Shown here: positions 19,119-28,179 of the stretch, one piece after another
Layout: each line of letters starts with the position of its first letter
Position numbering within the stretch: position 1 is the stretch's first letter
NCBI GenBank assembly: GCA_916988195.3
Contig: CAKASQ030000061.1
Coordinates: 1-64,000, forward strand
Direction: 5' to 3'
DNA: 64,000 bases
Origin: Oscillospiraceae bacterium
GTDB lineage: Bacteria; Bacillota; Clostridia; Oscillospirales; Oscillospiraceae
Notes under the pieces: generated by a model
Told to the model about the DNA's origin: nothing
The model's input: only the letters and a program-made list of their open reading frames with translations
Databases searched by the model: none
Position numbers and translations under genes: made by a program

Positions 19119-19216
19119 CAATGACCTTGCTACGTCCTTTCCGCGACTCCCGTCCCGCAAGGCGGAAATAATCAGGAAAGGATGGACGATCGGGGGATCG
19201 TCCGAAGGCAAAATCT

Positions 19217-20617
19217 ATGCAGGCAATCATTAGTTTTATCACCGGCACCCTTAACACTGTAGCATGGCTGTACATCTTCCTGCCGTGCACCATCCTCTTT
19301 GGTCTTTATCTGACCATCCGCAACCGTGGTCTTCAGTTCACGAAGTTCGGCTACGTGATGAAGAACACACTGGGTAAAATGTTCCAGAAACAGGAGGCAG
19401 GCGAAGGCGCAGTCACGCCGATGCAGGCTGTCTCCACGGCGCTGGCGGCTACGGTCGGCACCGGCAACATCGTTGGTACCTCCCAGGCCATCGCCCTCGG
19501 CGGCTACGGCGCCATCTTCTGGCTCTGGCTGGCTGCCTTGCTTGGCATGATGGTCAAGTACTCCGAAGTTCTGCTCGCGATCAAGTACCGTGAGCGCGAC
19601 GCGAAGGGCGACTGGGTCGGCGGCCCAATGTACTACGTCAAGAACGGCCTCGGCAAGGGCTGGCAGTGGGTCGGCATCCTGTTCTGTATCTTTGCAGCCA
19701 TCGCCGCTTTCGGTATCGGCAACATGTCGCAGGTCAACTCCATCGTCGGCTCCATCAACAACGCTGTCGATGCGTTCATCCCGTCCGCCGCTGCTGAGCG
19801 CGGCATGCTGAACCTCATCCTCGGCATCGTTTTAGCTGTCCTCGTCGGCATCATCCTCTTCGGCGGCATCAAGCGCATCGGCGCTGTCGCGGAAAAGCTT
19901 GTCCCGGCTATGGCGCTTCTGTACATCGTTTTTGGCGTTACCGTTATCGTTGTCCATGCAAATAATATCATCCCCGCGTTCGGCAAGATCTTCTCCACCG
20001 CTTTCAATCCGCAGGCCATCGGCGGCGCGGCTGCCGGTATTGTCCTGAAGGAAACCATCGTCTGGGGTCTTCGCCGCTCTGCGTTCTCCAACGAGGCCGG
20101 CCTCGGCTCCGCTGCAATCGCACACTCTGCGGCTGACACCCCGGGTCCTGTCCAGCAGGGTATGTACGGCATCTTCGAGTGCTTTGCCGATACCATCGTT
20201 ATTTGCTCTCTGACTGCTCTTACCATCATCTGCTCCGGTGTGGAGATCCCGTTCGGCGTGAAGCCCGGCTCTGAGCTCATCACCGCCGCATTCGCAACCG
20301 TCTTCGGCGATAAGATCGCTTCTACGTTCGTCGCGGTTGCTCTGACGCTCTTCGCGTTCACGACGATCCTCGGCTGGTCGCTGTACGGCTCGCGCTGCTT
20401 CCAGTACCTGTTCGGTCTGAAGGCCGCTTCCATCTACAAGGCACTGTATGTCGTAATTATCGTCGTCGGCGCTGTTTCCTCCATCGACGTCGTTTGGGAT
20501 ATCTCCGATACCTTCAACGGCCTGATGGCTGTCCCGAACTTCATCGCCTTGATCGCCCTGTCGCCTGTCGTCATCAAGATGACGAAGGAATACTTCTTCA
20601 ACAAAAAACCGGCATAA
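19217..20617 (+). CDS. AGCS-family amino acid (alanine/glycine):Na+ symporter
   Basis: A 466-residue polytopic membrane protein with about ten hydrophobic segments. Family signatures include GAVTPMQAVSTALAATVGTG, GNIVGTSQAIALGG and GPMYYVKNGLGKGW near the N-terminal third, and SNEAGLGSAAIAHSAA later. AGCS carriers import alanine or glycine with sodium. The glycine riboswitch directly ahead points to glycine as a physiological substrate. Riboswitches of this type usually turn on in glycine for catabolism or detoxification, so export or catabolic uptake are both possible. Followed by a strong terminator. Confidence 0.92.
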   Translation: MQAIISFITGTLNTVAWLYIFLPCTILFGLYLTIRNRGLQFTKFGYVMKNTLGKMFQKQEAGEGAVTPMQAVSTALAATVGTGNIVGTSQAIALGGYGAIFWLWLAALLGMMVKYSEVLLAIKYRERDAKGDWVGGPMYYVKNGLGKGWQWVGILFCIFAAIAAFGIGNMSQVNSIVGSINNAVDAFIPSAAAERGMLNLILGIVLAVLVGIILFGGIKRIGAVAEKLVPAMALLYIVFGVTVIVVHANNIIPAFGKIFSTAFNPQAIGGAAAGIVLKETIVWGLRRSAFSNEAGLGSAAIAHSAADTPGPVQQGMYGIFECFADTIVICSLTALTIICSGVEIPFGVKPGSELITAAFATVFGDKIASTFVAVALTLFAFTTILGWSLYGSRCFQYLFGLKAASIYKALYVVIIVVGAVSSIDVVWDISDTFNGLMAVPNFIALIALSPVVIKMTKEYFFNKKPA

Positions 20618-20673
20618 TAAAAACACTTACCTTAAAATCGCAGCATCTTTTCGATAGGTGGAATAAATTGCAG

Positions 20674-20706
20674 AAAACGGCTCCGGGATTTCCCGGAGCC
20701 GTTTTT
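20674..20706 (+). terminator. Terminator of the symporter gene
   Basis: AAACGGCTCCGGGA pairs with TCCCGGAGCCGTTT over a short loop and is followed by a T run. Confidence 0.85.
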
Positions 20707-20739
20707 CGTGGATTGAAGGGAGACATTCTAAGCTTTGCA

Positions 20740-20924
20740 GGAGCCAATGCCCACGACCCAATCGGCAGTACGCTTTCAATTTGTAGGGGTCGATGCCCAC
20801 ATCGACCCGGCAGACAGAACCGTTTTTACGAAAGTCTTTGGCGAATTCGTTCGTGCCAATGGGGCGATGTGGGCTGTCCGCCCCATGGGAAGTTACGAAT
20901 TTGCCGAAGATTATCGATCGGAAA
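20740..20924. repeat. Interspersed GTAGGGG repeat, locus A (degenerate, chimeric copy)
   Basis: Starts with a partial copy (ATGCCCACGACCCAATCGGCAG, 20747-20768), then a unit opening GTAGGGGTCGATGCCCACAT at 20783 with the core TTTTTACG..GGCGAATTCGT. After GGGGCGATGTGGGC the sequence switches to the other flavour in reverse orientation (TGTCCGCCCCATGGGAAGTTACGAATTTGCCGAAG). It fills the gap between the convergent symporter and EamA genes. No gene here; ORFs across it are translations of the repeat. Confidence 0.8.
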
Positions 20925-21824
20925 TTATGCGGCAGCGGTTTCCTTGGACGGAAGCTGGGCGATGACGATGGCGATGAAGATAACGAGGCAGCCGAGAAGC
21001 TCTCTTGCGCTCAGCGCCTGATGGAGGATAAGCCAGCCGAAGAGGACGGCAAAGACCGATTCCAAGCTCAGAATCATGCTGGCAAGCGTGGGGGGGACGA
21101 GCTGCTGGCCAAGGATTTGCAGCGTGTAGCCCACGCCGCCGGAGCACACGCCCGCGTAGACGATCGGGAGCCACGCGCTTTGGATAGCCGCCCAGCTCGG
21201 ATGCTCCAGAAGGAGCATGGGAAGAATGCTGACGGCCGAGGCTGCGAAGAACTGGACGCAGGACAGGCGCACGCCGTCTAAGTCATGGCACGCGCGGTCG
21301 ATAAAGAGAATATGGCACGCGAAAAAGACCGCGCACAGAAGCGTCAGCCAGTCGCCGTAGTTGACCCCGGAGAGGCCCTCGCCGCCGGCACACAGAAGAC
21401 AGAGTCCCATGAGCGCGAGGATCGCGCAGACCCAGTTCATAAGCTTCACGCGGAGCTTTACGAACAGGCCGAGGAAGGGGACGAGGATGATATACATGGT
21501 GGTAATAAAGCCGGATTTTCCGACCGTCGTGTGGATGATGCCGTATTGCTGGATGATGCTGGCCGCGCAGAGAATCACGCCGCAGATTACGCCGCAAACG
21601 AATTGGTGCCGCTTTGCCGTCATTCCGGACGGGCGGACGGAGATTCCCTTTTTGTCGCGCAGGAAGATGACCGGTACAAGCACAAGGCCGGCGAGAAAGT
21701 ATCTTGCCGCCTGCATGGTAAAGGGCCCTACATAGTTCATGCCTTCGCTCTGGGCGACGAACGCCGCGCCCCAGACCATGGCGCAGAGCAGAAGCATCAG
21801 GCTGCCGCGGGTTTGCTGTTTCAT
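20925..21824 (-). CDS. EamA/DMT-family permease
   Basis: A 299-residue membrane protein with ten predicted hydrophobic segments in two EamA repeats. The first repeat opens LMLLLCAMVWGAAFVAQSEG with the family GxxxF/A region; the second includes GVCSGGVGYTLQILGQQLVP and SLESVFAVLFGWLILHQ, the usual end of DMT transporters. The substrate cannot be predicted: the family covers amino acids, sugars and drugs. It is a single gene with its own promoter (aagcaa 21890-21895, attata 21868-21873 on the minus strand, spacer 16) and is divergent from pepF. Confidence 0.9.
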   Translation of the reverse strand: MKQQTRGSLMLLLCAMVWGAAFVAQSEGMNYVGPFTMQAARYFLAGLVLVPVIFLRDKKGISVRPSGMTAKRHQFVCGVICGVILCAASIIQQYGIIHTTVGKSGFITTMYIILVPFLGLFVKLRVKLMNWVCAILALMGLCLLCAGGEGLSGVNYGDWLTLLCAVFFACHILFIDRACHDLDGVRLSCVQFFAASAVSILPMLLLEHPSWAAIQSAWLPIVYAGVCSGGVGYTLQILGQQLVPPTLASMILSLESVFAVLFGWLILHQALSARELLGCLVIFIAIVIAQLPSKETAAA

Positions 21825-21867
21825 GGGAAGATCTCCTTTGTGTAAAAAACTGCATCAGAACGGAATA

Positions 21868-21951
21868 ATTATACAGCATTCGCCGCCAAAAGCAAGCGCG
21901 CGCGCAAAAAAACGGCAGGTAGTTGTGAAGCGGCCCGAAATGTGGTAAACT
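21868..21951. promoter_or_regulatory. Divergent promoters for the EamA permease and pepF
   Basis: Minus strand: TTGCTT, 16 bases, TATAAT (21868-21895). Plus strand: TTGTGA (21923-21928), 17 bases, TAAACT (21946-21951), followed by AGGAGG and the pepF start. No operator is evident. Confidence 0.6.
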
Positions 21952-21984
21952 ATTTGTACAAAATGTGTGACAGGAGGCTATCGG

Positions 21985-23781
21985 ATGGCAGAGAAAATCC
22001 GTTCGCGCGAGGAAATCGCGCGCGAAGATACATGGGCAATGGAGGACTTATATGCGTCGGACGCGGCGTGGCTCGAGGATTTGGAAAAGCTGAAGACGCT
22101 CGGCGCGAAGCTCCCGGAGTATGCCGGGAAGCTTTCCGCGAGCGCGCAAACGCTTTTGGAGTATCAAAAGCTGGGCGAGGAAATTTCGGTGCTGCTTGAC
22201 AGCCTCGCGAACTACGCCCAGCGCAAAAGCGATGAGGACACGAGAAACGCCGTCTATCAGGACCTGACCGGCAAGCTCACGAAGGTTTGGGTGCAGCTGG
22301 GCGCAGATACGGCCTTTGAGGTGCCGGAGCTGCTGTCGATCTCCGATGAACAAATGGAGAAATTCTATGAGGAAGTGCCTGAACTGAACCTCTACCGGCG
22401 GCACTTTGATTCCATCCGCCGCAAACGGGCACATGTTTTGTCGGAGAGCGAAGAAAAGCTCCTTGCGATGGCGGGCGAGATGGCGGGCACGCCGGAGGAG
22501 GTCTACTCTTTGTTCGCGGATGCCGATCTCACGTTCCGTCCGGCGTTGGACGCAAACGGCGAGGAACACCAGATCACGCAGGGAAGCTATATCGCGGCGA
22601 TGGAGTCGCCCGACCGGACGCTCCGCAAGAATGCGTTTGAGAGTTTGTATGCCGGCTTCGGCGCGTATAAAAACACAGTAGCCGCAACACTTGCCGGGCA
22701 GGTCAAGCAGCTCGAGTTTTTCTCGAAGGCACGCCATTATAGCTCCCCTCTGGAAGCGTCTTTGGACGCGACCGAGGTTCCTGTCAGCGTATACCATGAG
22801 CTGATCGAAGCCGTGCACCAGAACATGGACAAGATGCACCGGTACATGCGGCTGCGCAAGAAGCTGCTCGGCGTCGACGAGCTTCACATGTACGATCTCT
22901 ATACGCCGCTCGTTGGCGCGTCGGAGGAGCGGATTCCCTTTGCGGAGGCAAAGAAGACCGTCGCGCAGGCGCTTGGCGTCATGGGTGAGCGGTACGGGAA
23001 GATCTTGCAGGAGGGATTCGAAAATCGCTGGATTGACGTGTATGAAAATACCGGCAAGCGCTCGGGCGCGTACTCGGCGGGCGCGCGTGTGCACCCGTAT
23101 GTGCTTTTAAACTACACGGGGACATTGGACAGCGAGTTCACGCTGGCGCACGAGATGGGGCACGCGATTCATTCGTACCTGTCCAACAAGACGCAGCCGA
23201 TCGTCTACTCTGACTATGTGATTTTTGTAGCCGAGGTTGCGTCGACCTGCAACGAGGCGCTTTTAATGCAGCACCTGCTCAAGACCACAACGGATAAAAA
23301 GCAGCGCGCCTATCTCATCAACCACTTCTTGGAGCAGTTCCGCACGACGCTCTACCGGCAGACGATGTTCGCCGAGTTTGAACTCAAAATGGCGGAACTA
23401 AGCGCGCAGGGCGTGACGCTGACGGCGGATGTTCTGTGCGAGGAATACCGCAAGCTCAACGCGCTCTATTACGGGGAAGACGTAGTACTGGACGAGCAAA
23501 TTGCGCTCGAATGGGCGCGGATTCCGCATTTTTACTACAACTACTACGTCTTCCAGTACGCAACGGGCTATGCGGCGGCGATTGCGCTCTCAGAGGGTAT
23601 TTTGAAAGACAGTGAGCCCGCGGTCGAGCGATACCTCGGCTTCCTCTCCGGCGGATGCAGCAAGAGCCCGATTGAGCTTCTCAAGGGTGCGGGCGTCGAC
23701 ATGACGACAGCGGAGCCTGTCAACCAGGCGCTCGAGCTGTTCTCGAAGCTGCTTGACGAAATGGAGGCGCTGACGGCGTAA
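21985..23781 (+). CDS. pepF: Oligoendopeptidase F (M3B zinc metallopeptidase)
   Basis: A 598-residue cytosolic peptidase that cleaves short oligopeptides. The start at 21985 follows AGGAGG; the GTG at 21967 lies upstream of that site and is not used. The zinc-binding HEMGH sits near residue 389 (TLAHEMGHAIHSYLSN), with the third ligand region in VAEVASTCNEALL. The N-terminal helical domain and the C-terminal FYYNYYVFQYATGYAAA segment are typical. Length is normal. A small unknown gene begins directly after its stop codon. Confidence 0.95.
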   Translation: MAEKIRSREEIAREDTWAMEDLYASDAAWLEDLEKLKTLGAKLPEYAGKLSASAQTLLEYQKLGEEISVLLDSLANYAQRKSDEDTRNAVYQDLTGKLTKVWVQLGADTAFEVPELLSISDEQMEKFYEEVPELNLYRRHFDSIRRKRAHVLSESEEKLLAMAGEMAGTPEEVYSLFADADLTFRPALDANGEEHQITQGSYIAAMESPDRTLRKNAFESLYAGFGAYKNTVAATLAGQVKQLEFFSKARHYSSPLEASLDATEVPVSVYHELIEAVHQNMDKMHRYMRLRKKLLGVDELHMYDLYTPLVGASEERIPFAEAKKTVAQALGVMGERYGKILQEGFENRWIDVYENTGKRSGAYSAGARVHPYVLLNYTGTLDSEFTLAHEMGHAIHSYLSNKTQPIVYSDYVIFVAEVASTCNEALLMQHLLKTTTDKKQRAYLINHFLEQFRTTLYRQTMFAEFELKMAELSAQGVTLTADVLCEEYRKLNALYYGEDVVLDEQIALEWARIPHFYYNYYVFQYATGYAAAIALSEGILKDSEPAVERYLGFLSGGCSKSPIELLKGAGVDMTTAEPVNQALELFSKLLDEMEALTA

Positions 23782-24048
23782 ATGGAAGAGCTATTTCTGC
23801 CGGTGCTGCACAGCTTTGAAAATAACAACGTCTTTACCGGAAGCTACGGCGCGCTGCGCTTCAAGGTCACGCCGGCCATCACGATGAAAAATCCGAAGGA
23901 GGTCGACATGGAGGCGAGCTCCATGCTCTGTGAGCTCTGGCACGGACCGTTTTGCTACGAGAAAAGCGAGATGGAGGCGCAGGAGACATTCCCTCTGAGC
24001 GAGGAAGGGAAGGAAAACATGCGGCAGTTCCTGCTTTCGCACATCTGA
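23782..24048 (+). CDS. Conserved small protein of 88 residues, unknown function
   Basis: The ATG directly follows the pepF stop codon (TAA-ATG), so translation is probably coupled. The protein opens MEELFLPVLHSFENNNVFTG, contains GALRFKVTPAITMKNPKEVD and LWHGPFCYEKS, and ends with an acidic helix (LSEEGKENMRQFLLSHI). The mix of beta-like and polar segments suggests a small soluble domain. I do not recognise a family. A good terminator follows. Confidence 0.7.
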   Translation: MEELFLPVLHSFENNNVFTGSYGALRFKVTPAITMKNPKEVDMEASSMLCELWHGPFCYEKSEMEAQETFPLSEEGKENMRQFLLSHI

Positions 24049-24053
24049 GGTTC

Positions 24054-24082
24054 ATCGCCCGGGGAGAACCCGGGCGATTTTC
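24054..24082 (+). terminator. Terminator after pepF operon
   Basis: ATCGCCCGGG (24054-24063), five-base loop, CCCGGGCGAT (24069-24078), then TTTT. Confidence 0.85.
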
Positions 24083-24092
24083 ACACTGCCCC

Positions 24093-24121
24093 TTGTCCTT
24101 CCGGGGCGAACATGGTAGAAT
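24093..24121 (+). promoter_or_regulatory. Promoter of the cysteine desulfidase-like gene
   Basis: TTGTCC (24093-24098), 17 bases, TAGAAT (24116-24121), 42 bases ahead of the start codon. Confidence 0.6.
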
Positions 24122-24163
24122 AAGAAAAAATGCCGGAAACGGCGAGGAAAGGGAGAATGCGGC

Positions 24164-25444
24164 ATGGAACGAACGAACACGGTCTACAAAACCTATGTGG
24201 AGATTTTAAAGCGGGAGCTTGTGTGCGCGATGGGGTGCACGGAGCCAATCGCGATTGCCTACTGCGCGGCGGTGGCAAGAAAAGCTTTGGGGACGCTGCC
24301 GTCTGAGATCGACGTTGCTGCAAGCGGCAATATCATCAAGAATGTCAAGAGTGTCATTGTGCCGAACACGGGCGGGCTTCGCGGCATCGAGGCGGCGGCG
24401 GCCATCGGCGCGCTGGCGGGCGATGCGGAGGCAGGCTTGCAGGTCGTGTCCCACGTGACGCCCGACGAGATTGCGGCGCTGCCCGGGTATCTGGAACAAA
24501 CGGCGTTTTCTGTCTCGGCGGCGGAATCGGAGTTCCTTCTGGATATTGAGGTGACCGTCCGGGCAAACGGCCATTTTGCGACTGTGCGCGCCGTGCAGGA
24601 GCATACAAATATTGTTCTGGTGGAGACGGACGCGGGCGTTCTGTTCTCCAAGGACCCGGACGAGGACACGGGCAAGGACGAAGGTGCGCCCGACTATACG
24701 CTTTTGAATGTTGCGGACATCTGCGAGTTCGCGGACACGTGCGAGTTAGATGACGTGAGACCGATTTTGGAGCGGCAGCTCTCTTGCAACTGCGCGATCG
24801 CAGAGGAGGGACTGCGCGGAAATTACGGAGCAGGTATCGGAAAGGTGCTGCTGGCGGCTTACGGCGACGATGTGCGCACAAGGGCACGGGCCTATGCGGC
24901 GGCTGCGTCTGACGCAAGGATGAACGGGTGTGACCTTCCCGTCGTCATCAATTCCGGCTCCGGCAATCAGGGTATTACGGCCTCGCTTCCGGTCTATATT
25001 TACGCCAAAGAGCTCGGCGCGAGCGAAGAAAAGCTCTATCGGGCACTTCTTGTCTCCAACCTTGTGACGCTCCATGAAAAGACCGGCATCGGCAGGCTCT
25101 CGGCCTACTGCGGCGCGGTCAGCGCGGGCGCTGGTGCGGGCGCCGGCATTGCGTATCTGCACGGCGGCGGCTGCCGGGAAATTTCCCACACGATCGTAAA
25201 CGCGCTGGCGGTCACGTCCGGCATTGTCTGCGACGGAGCCAAGTCCTCCTGCGCGGCCAAAATCGCGATGGCGGTCGAGGCGGGGATTCTGGGCTTTGAG
25301 ATGTATAGCTGCGGCAAGCAGTTTTATGGCGGAGACGGACTGGTCGCCAAGGGTGTGGAAAATTCGATTGCGAATTTCAGCCGCCTCGGCCGCATCGGCA
25401 TGCGCGAGACCGACAAGGAAATCATCCGCATGATGACAGAATAA
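24164..25444 (+). CDS. cyuA: L-cysteine desulfidase / UPF0597 family (CyuA/YhaM-like)
   Basis: A 426-residue protein of the UPF0597 family, related to the alpha subunit of iron-sulfur L-serine dehydratases. It opens with ELVCAMGCTEPIAIAYCAAV, where the GCTEP cysteine is a probable Fe-S ligand. Other conserved blocks are ASGNIIKNVKSVIVPNTGG, NSGSGNQGITASLPV and GIVCDGAKSSCAAKIA with two further cysteines. CyuA-type enzymes break cysteine into pyruvate, ammonia and sulfide in anaerobes. It stands alone between its own promoter and terminator; no transporter partner (cyuP) is adjacent. Substrate assignment is by family. Confidence 0.85.
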   Translation: MERTNTVYKTYVEILKRELVCAMGCTEPIAIAYCAAVARKALGTLPSEIDVAASGNIIKNVKSVIVPNTGGLRGIEAAAAIGALAGDAEAGLQVVSHVTPDEIAALPGYLEQTAFSVSAAESEFLLDIEVTVRANGHFATVRAVQEHTNIVLVETDAGVLFSKDPDEDTGKDEGAPDYTLLNVADICEFADTCELDDVRPILERQLSCNCAIAEEGLRGNYGAGIGKVLLAAYGDDVRTRARAYAAAASDARMNGCDLPVVINSGSGNQGITASLPVYIYAKELGASEEKLYRALLVSNLVTLHEKTGIGRLSAYCGAVSAGAGAGAGIAYLHGGGCREISHTIVNALAVTSGIVCDGAKSSCAAKIAMAVEAGILGFEMYSCGKQFYGGDGLVAKGVENSIANFSRLGRIGMRETDKEIIRMMTE

Positions 25445-25459
25445 GCTTTGAATACGGCG

Positions 25460-25489
25460 AAGCGCCGGGGCACTTGTCCCGGCGCTTTT
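25460..25489 (+). terminator. Terminator after cyuA-like gene
   Basis: AAGCGCCGGG pairs with CCCGGCGCTT, followed by TTG. The following 25490-25663 is AT-richer leader sequence in which I see no convincing promoter. Confidence 0.8.
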
Positions 25490-25663
25490 GTGCGCCCGTT
25501 TTCCAAAAAGCTGCGAAAAATGTAACCTTTGTATCTGAAATGTATCTGAATATTCACAAAAACTTTGGGAACTGCGCGCGCTTTGGGAGTATGCTGATAA
25601 GTAGTATTTTGGGGATTGTTTATCTTGCCGACAATTCCGCGCACAAAGGAGCAGAAACAGTCA

Positions 25664-27463
25664 ATGGAAGAAATGAAAGAAGCCTCCACCAAGCCCCGGC
25701 GGAAGAAAAAGAAGCTCAAAACAGGCTGGATCGTACTGGCGGTTGTGATCCTCGTTGCGGCGGGATTCTTTCTGCTGCGGAAAAAGGGCGGCAATACGCA
25801 GGCGGTTCTGGCCTCAGATACGCAGGTGCTGGAATATGCCGATCTGGAGTCGAGCATCAGCGCGACCGGAACCGTGGAAAGCAGCGACACAACGAAGGTC
25901 TATTCGACGCTTGCCTACCAGATCAAGAGCGTGCTGGTCGAGGTTGGCGACATTGTAAAGGAAGGCGACTTGCTGGCGGAGCTCGATGGCGAGCAGATCG
26001 AAAACCAGATCGCCACGCAGAAAACCTCCATGGAGGTCGCCTCCGGCAGCGCGGGCGCGCAGGTGCAGAGCGCGTATGACGCATACGATAATTTTAAGCA
26101 AGGTTTGGACGCGGGGCTCAACGCGAGCCTGATCGGTGCGCAGTCGCAGGTGGATAACGCCTACGACGCGTATGTAAAGGCCTCGAACGCGTATGAGCGG
26201 TACAAGGAAAACGTGAACCTCGGCGAAAATACGCAGGTTCTTTCTGCGCAGTCCGCAAGAGACAATGCCGCCACGGCGCTCGATAATGCGGAGACGGCGC
26301 TCGATTCTGCAAACAGCGCGTACAAGTCGGCCGCAGAGGCAAAAGACACGCTTCCGGAGCTGAACAGTCAGATCGAACAGGACAAGCAGCGCAAGCAGGA
26401 ACTCGAGGACGCAGGCGAGCAGCTGTCGGTCGAGTATATCACACTTGTTGTGGAACTGGAAACGCTTCAAAAGCAGGCGCAGACGATTGAAGCAAGCTTC
26501 GAATCGGCCAAACAGGGGCGCGAGAGTGCAAAGCAGGCGGTCGATTCGGCGCAGTCTGCGTACGATATCGCGCAGGCGACCTATAATGCGGCGCTTCGCG
26601 GGGAAGATCAGGCGCTCAGCGATTATGCCGACGCGGTCGACAGCGCGTGGCGCGCGTATCAGACGGCGCTGACGAGCCTGGACTCCACGAAAAAGGGCAC
26701 AGAGGACCAGCTGGAGGCGTACTCCGATACGCTGGCCTCGGCCAACGCGGGCGCAAACACGGCAGTCACCGAGGAATCGCTCCGGCAGCTCGGAAAAACG
26801 CTGGACGACACAAAAATCACTGCGCCCGTTTCCGGCACCGTGACGGCGGTCTATGCAACCGTCGGCTCGAGCGGCTCGGGGCTTCTGTTCGTGATCGAGG
26901 ACACCGACCACCTCGTCGTGTCCACGAGCGTCAAGGGCTACGATCTTGGCGACGTGAAGACGGGTATGATGGTTGAAATTAAGTCCGACGCGACGGGCGA
27001 CACGGTCATTCCCGGCACGCTCACGACGATTGCGCCCACGGCGAAGAAAAACCAGCTGGGCGATACGGAGAGCACTTCCGATCCTGCCTTTGAGGCGGAG
27101 GTCTCCGTGGACGAGACGGATTCCGGGCTTCGCATCGGTATGGAGGCGCGCCTGAGCTACATCATCGCACGGGAGCAGCACGTGCTGGCCGTTCCCTATG
27201 AGGCGGTCTACACCGATGAAAATGGGAGAACCTGCATTCTTGTTCTGCGCGCGCAGGAGAAGGACACGTATCTCGTTGAAAGTTTGCCGGTTACAACAGG
27301 GCTCGACGATGATCTCGACATCGCGGTCTCGGGCTCCGGCGTGGAGGCGGGGCTGCGCGTCATTACCGAGGCGAAGACGTATCTTTCGTATGTCGGCAAA
27401 ACGGTGACTCTTGCGCAGGCCACGGGCTTTGAGGCGATGGCCGAGATGGGGGCGTATCAATGA
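25664..27463 (+). CDS. Membrane fusion protein (HlyD/MacA-like) of an ABC efflux system
   Basis: A 599-residue protein. A basic N-terminus (KPRRKKKKLK) precedes one membrane helix (GWIVLAVVILVAAGFFLL). A biotinyl-lipoyl half (EYADLESSISATGTVESSDT, VGDIVKEGDLLAELDGEQIE) follows, then a very long alanine-rich coiled coil (about residues 110-370: SARDNAATALDNAETALDSA and similar). The second lipoyl half (LDDTKITAPVSGTVTAVYAT) and beta-barrel/MPL domains come last. In Gram-positives such proteins link MacB-type permeases to the outside. The start is uncertain: the nearest good AAAGGAG site is 13 bases from this ATG. Its stop overlaps the ATPase start (ATGA). Confidence 0.88.
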   Translation: MEEMKEASTKPRRKKKKLKTGWIVLAVVILVAAGFFLLRKKGGNTQAVLASDTQVLEYADLESSISATGTVESSDTTKVYSTLAYQIKSVLVEVGDIVKEGDLLAELDGEQIENQIATQKTSMEVASGSAGAQVQSAYDAYDNFKQGLDAGLNASLIGAQSQVDNAYDAYVKASNAYERYKENVNLGENTQVLSAQSARDNAATALDNAETALDSANSAYKSAAEAKDTLPELNSQIEQDKQRKQELEDAGEQLSVEYITLVVELETLQKQAQTIEASFESAKQGRESAKQAVDSAQSAYDIAQATYNAALRGEDQALSDYADAVDSAWRAYQTALTSLDSTKKGTEDQLEAYSDTLASANAGANTAVTEESLRQLGKTLDDTKITAPVSGTVTAVYATVGSSGSGLLFVIEDTDHLVVSTSVKGYDLGDVKTGMMVEIKSDATGDTVIPGTLTTIAPTAKKNQLGDTESTSDPAFEAEVSVDETDSGLRIGMEARLSYIIAREQHVLAVPYEAVYTDENGRTCILVLRAQEKDTYLVESLPVTTGLDDDLDIAVSGSGVEAGLRVITEAKTYLSYVGKTVTLAQATGFEAMAEMGAYQ

Positions 27464-28179
27464 GCGGCCGGCAGCTGATTCGCATGCGCGGCATTGTCAA
27501 GCGCTTTTATGTCGGGCAGCCGAACGAGCTGGAGATTTTGCATGGGATTGATCTGGACGTGAACGAGGGGGAGTTCGTCTCCATCGTCGGCGCGTCCGGC
27601 TCCGGCAAATCGACGCTTATGAACATGATCGGCGTTCTTGACCGTCCGACGGAAGGAACGTACTGGCTCGACGGGACCGATGTGGAGGATGCGGCGGACG
27701 ATGAGCTTTCGCAGATCCGGAACCGGAAAATCGGCTTTGTGTTCCAGAACTTCAATCTCATTTCGCGCACAAACGCGCTGCGGAACGTCGAGCTTCCGAT
27801 GATGTACGCAGGCGTGCCGCAGAAAAAGCGGACGCAGCGGGCGGAAGAGCTCTTGGATCTGGTCGGTATGGGCGATCGCATGCTGCACCAGCCGAACGAG
27901 CTTTCCGGCGGTCAGAAGCAGCGCGTGGCCATTGCGCGGGCGATGGCAAACGACCCGGCGATCATCCTAGCCGACGAGCCGACGGGCGCGCTCGACAGCA
28001 AAACCGGCCGCATGGTCATGGATTTATTTCACCAGCTCAACCGCGAGCAGGGAAAGACAATCGTTCTGATTACGCACAATCAGGAGCTGGCGGCGGAGAC
28101 AGGCCGGATCCTTACGATGCGCGACGGCATTTTATACACAAACGGCGAAAGGGGCGCGAGAGAAGATGGGACTCGGTGA
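27460..28179 (+). CDS. ABC transporter ATPase (MacB/LolD-like)
   Basis: A 239-residue nucleotide-binding subunit. Walker A is GASGSGKST, the Q-loop is VFQNFNLI, the signature is ELSGGQKQRVAIARA, Walker B is ILADEPTGALDS and the H-loop is LITHNQE. The insert pattern and IGVLDRPTEGTYWLDG are typical of the MacB/LolD/FtsE-like exporter group. It overlaps both neighbours and clearly works with the fusion protein and the permease. Confidence 0.95.
   Translation: MSGRQLIRMRGIVKRFYVGQPNELEILHGIDLDVNEGEFVSIVGASGSGKSTLMNMIGVLDRPTEGTYWLDGTDVEDAADDELSQIRNRKIGFVFQNFNLISRTNALRNVELPMMYAGVPQKKRTQRAEELLDLVGMGDRMLHQPNELSGGQKQRVAIARAMANDPAIILADEPTGALDSKTGRMVMDLFHQLNREQGKTIVLITHNQELAAETGRILTMRDGILYTNGERGAREDGTR

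Noticed and set aside
25814-27460. 548-residue open frame opposite the membrane fusion protein
   Set aside because: Arginine-rich antisense of the alanine-rich coiled coil; no independent evidence.
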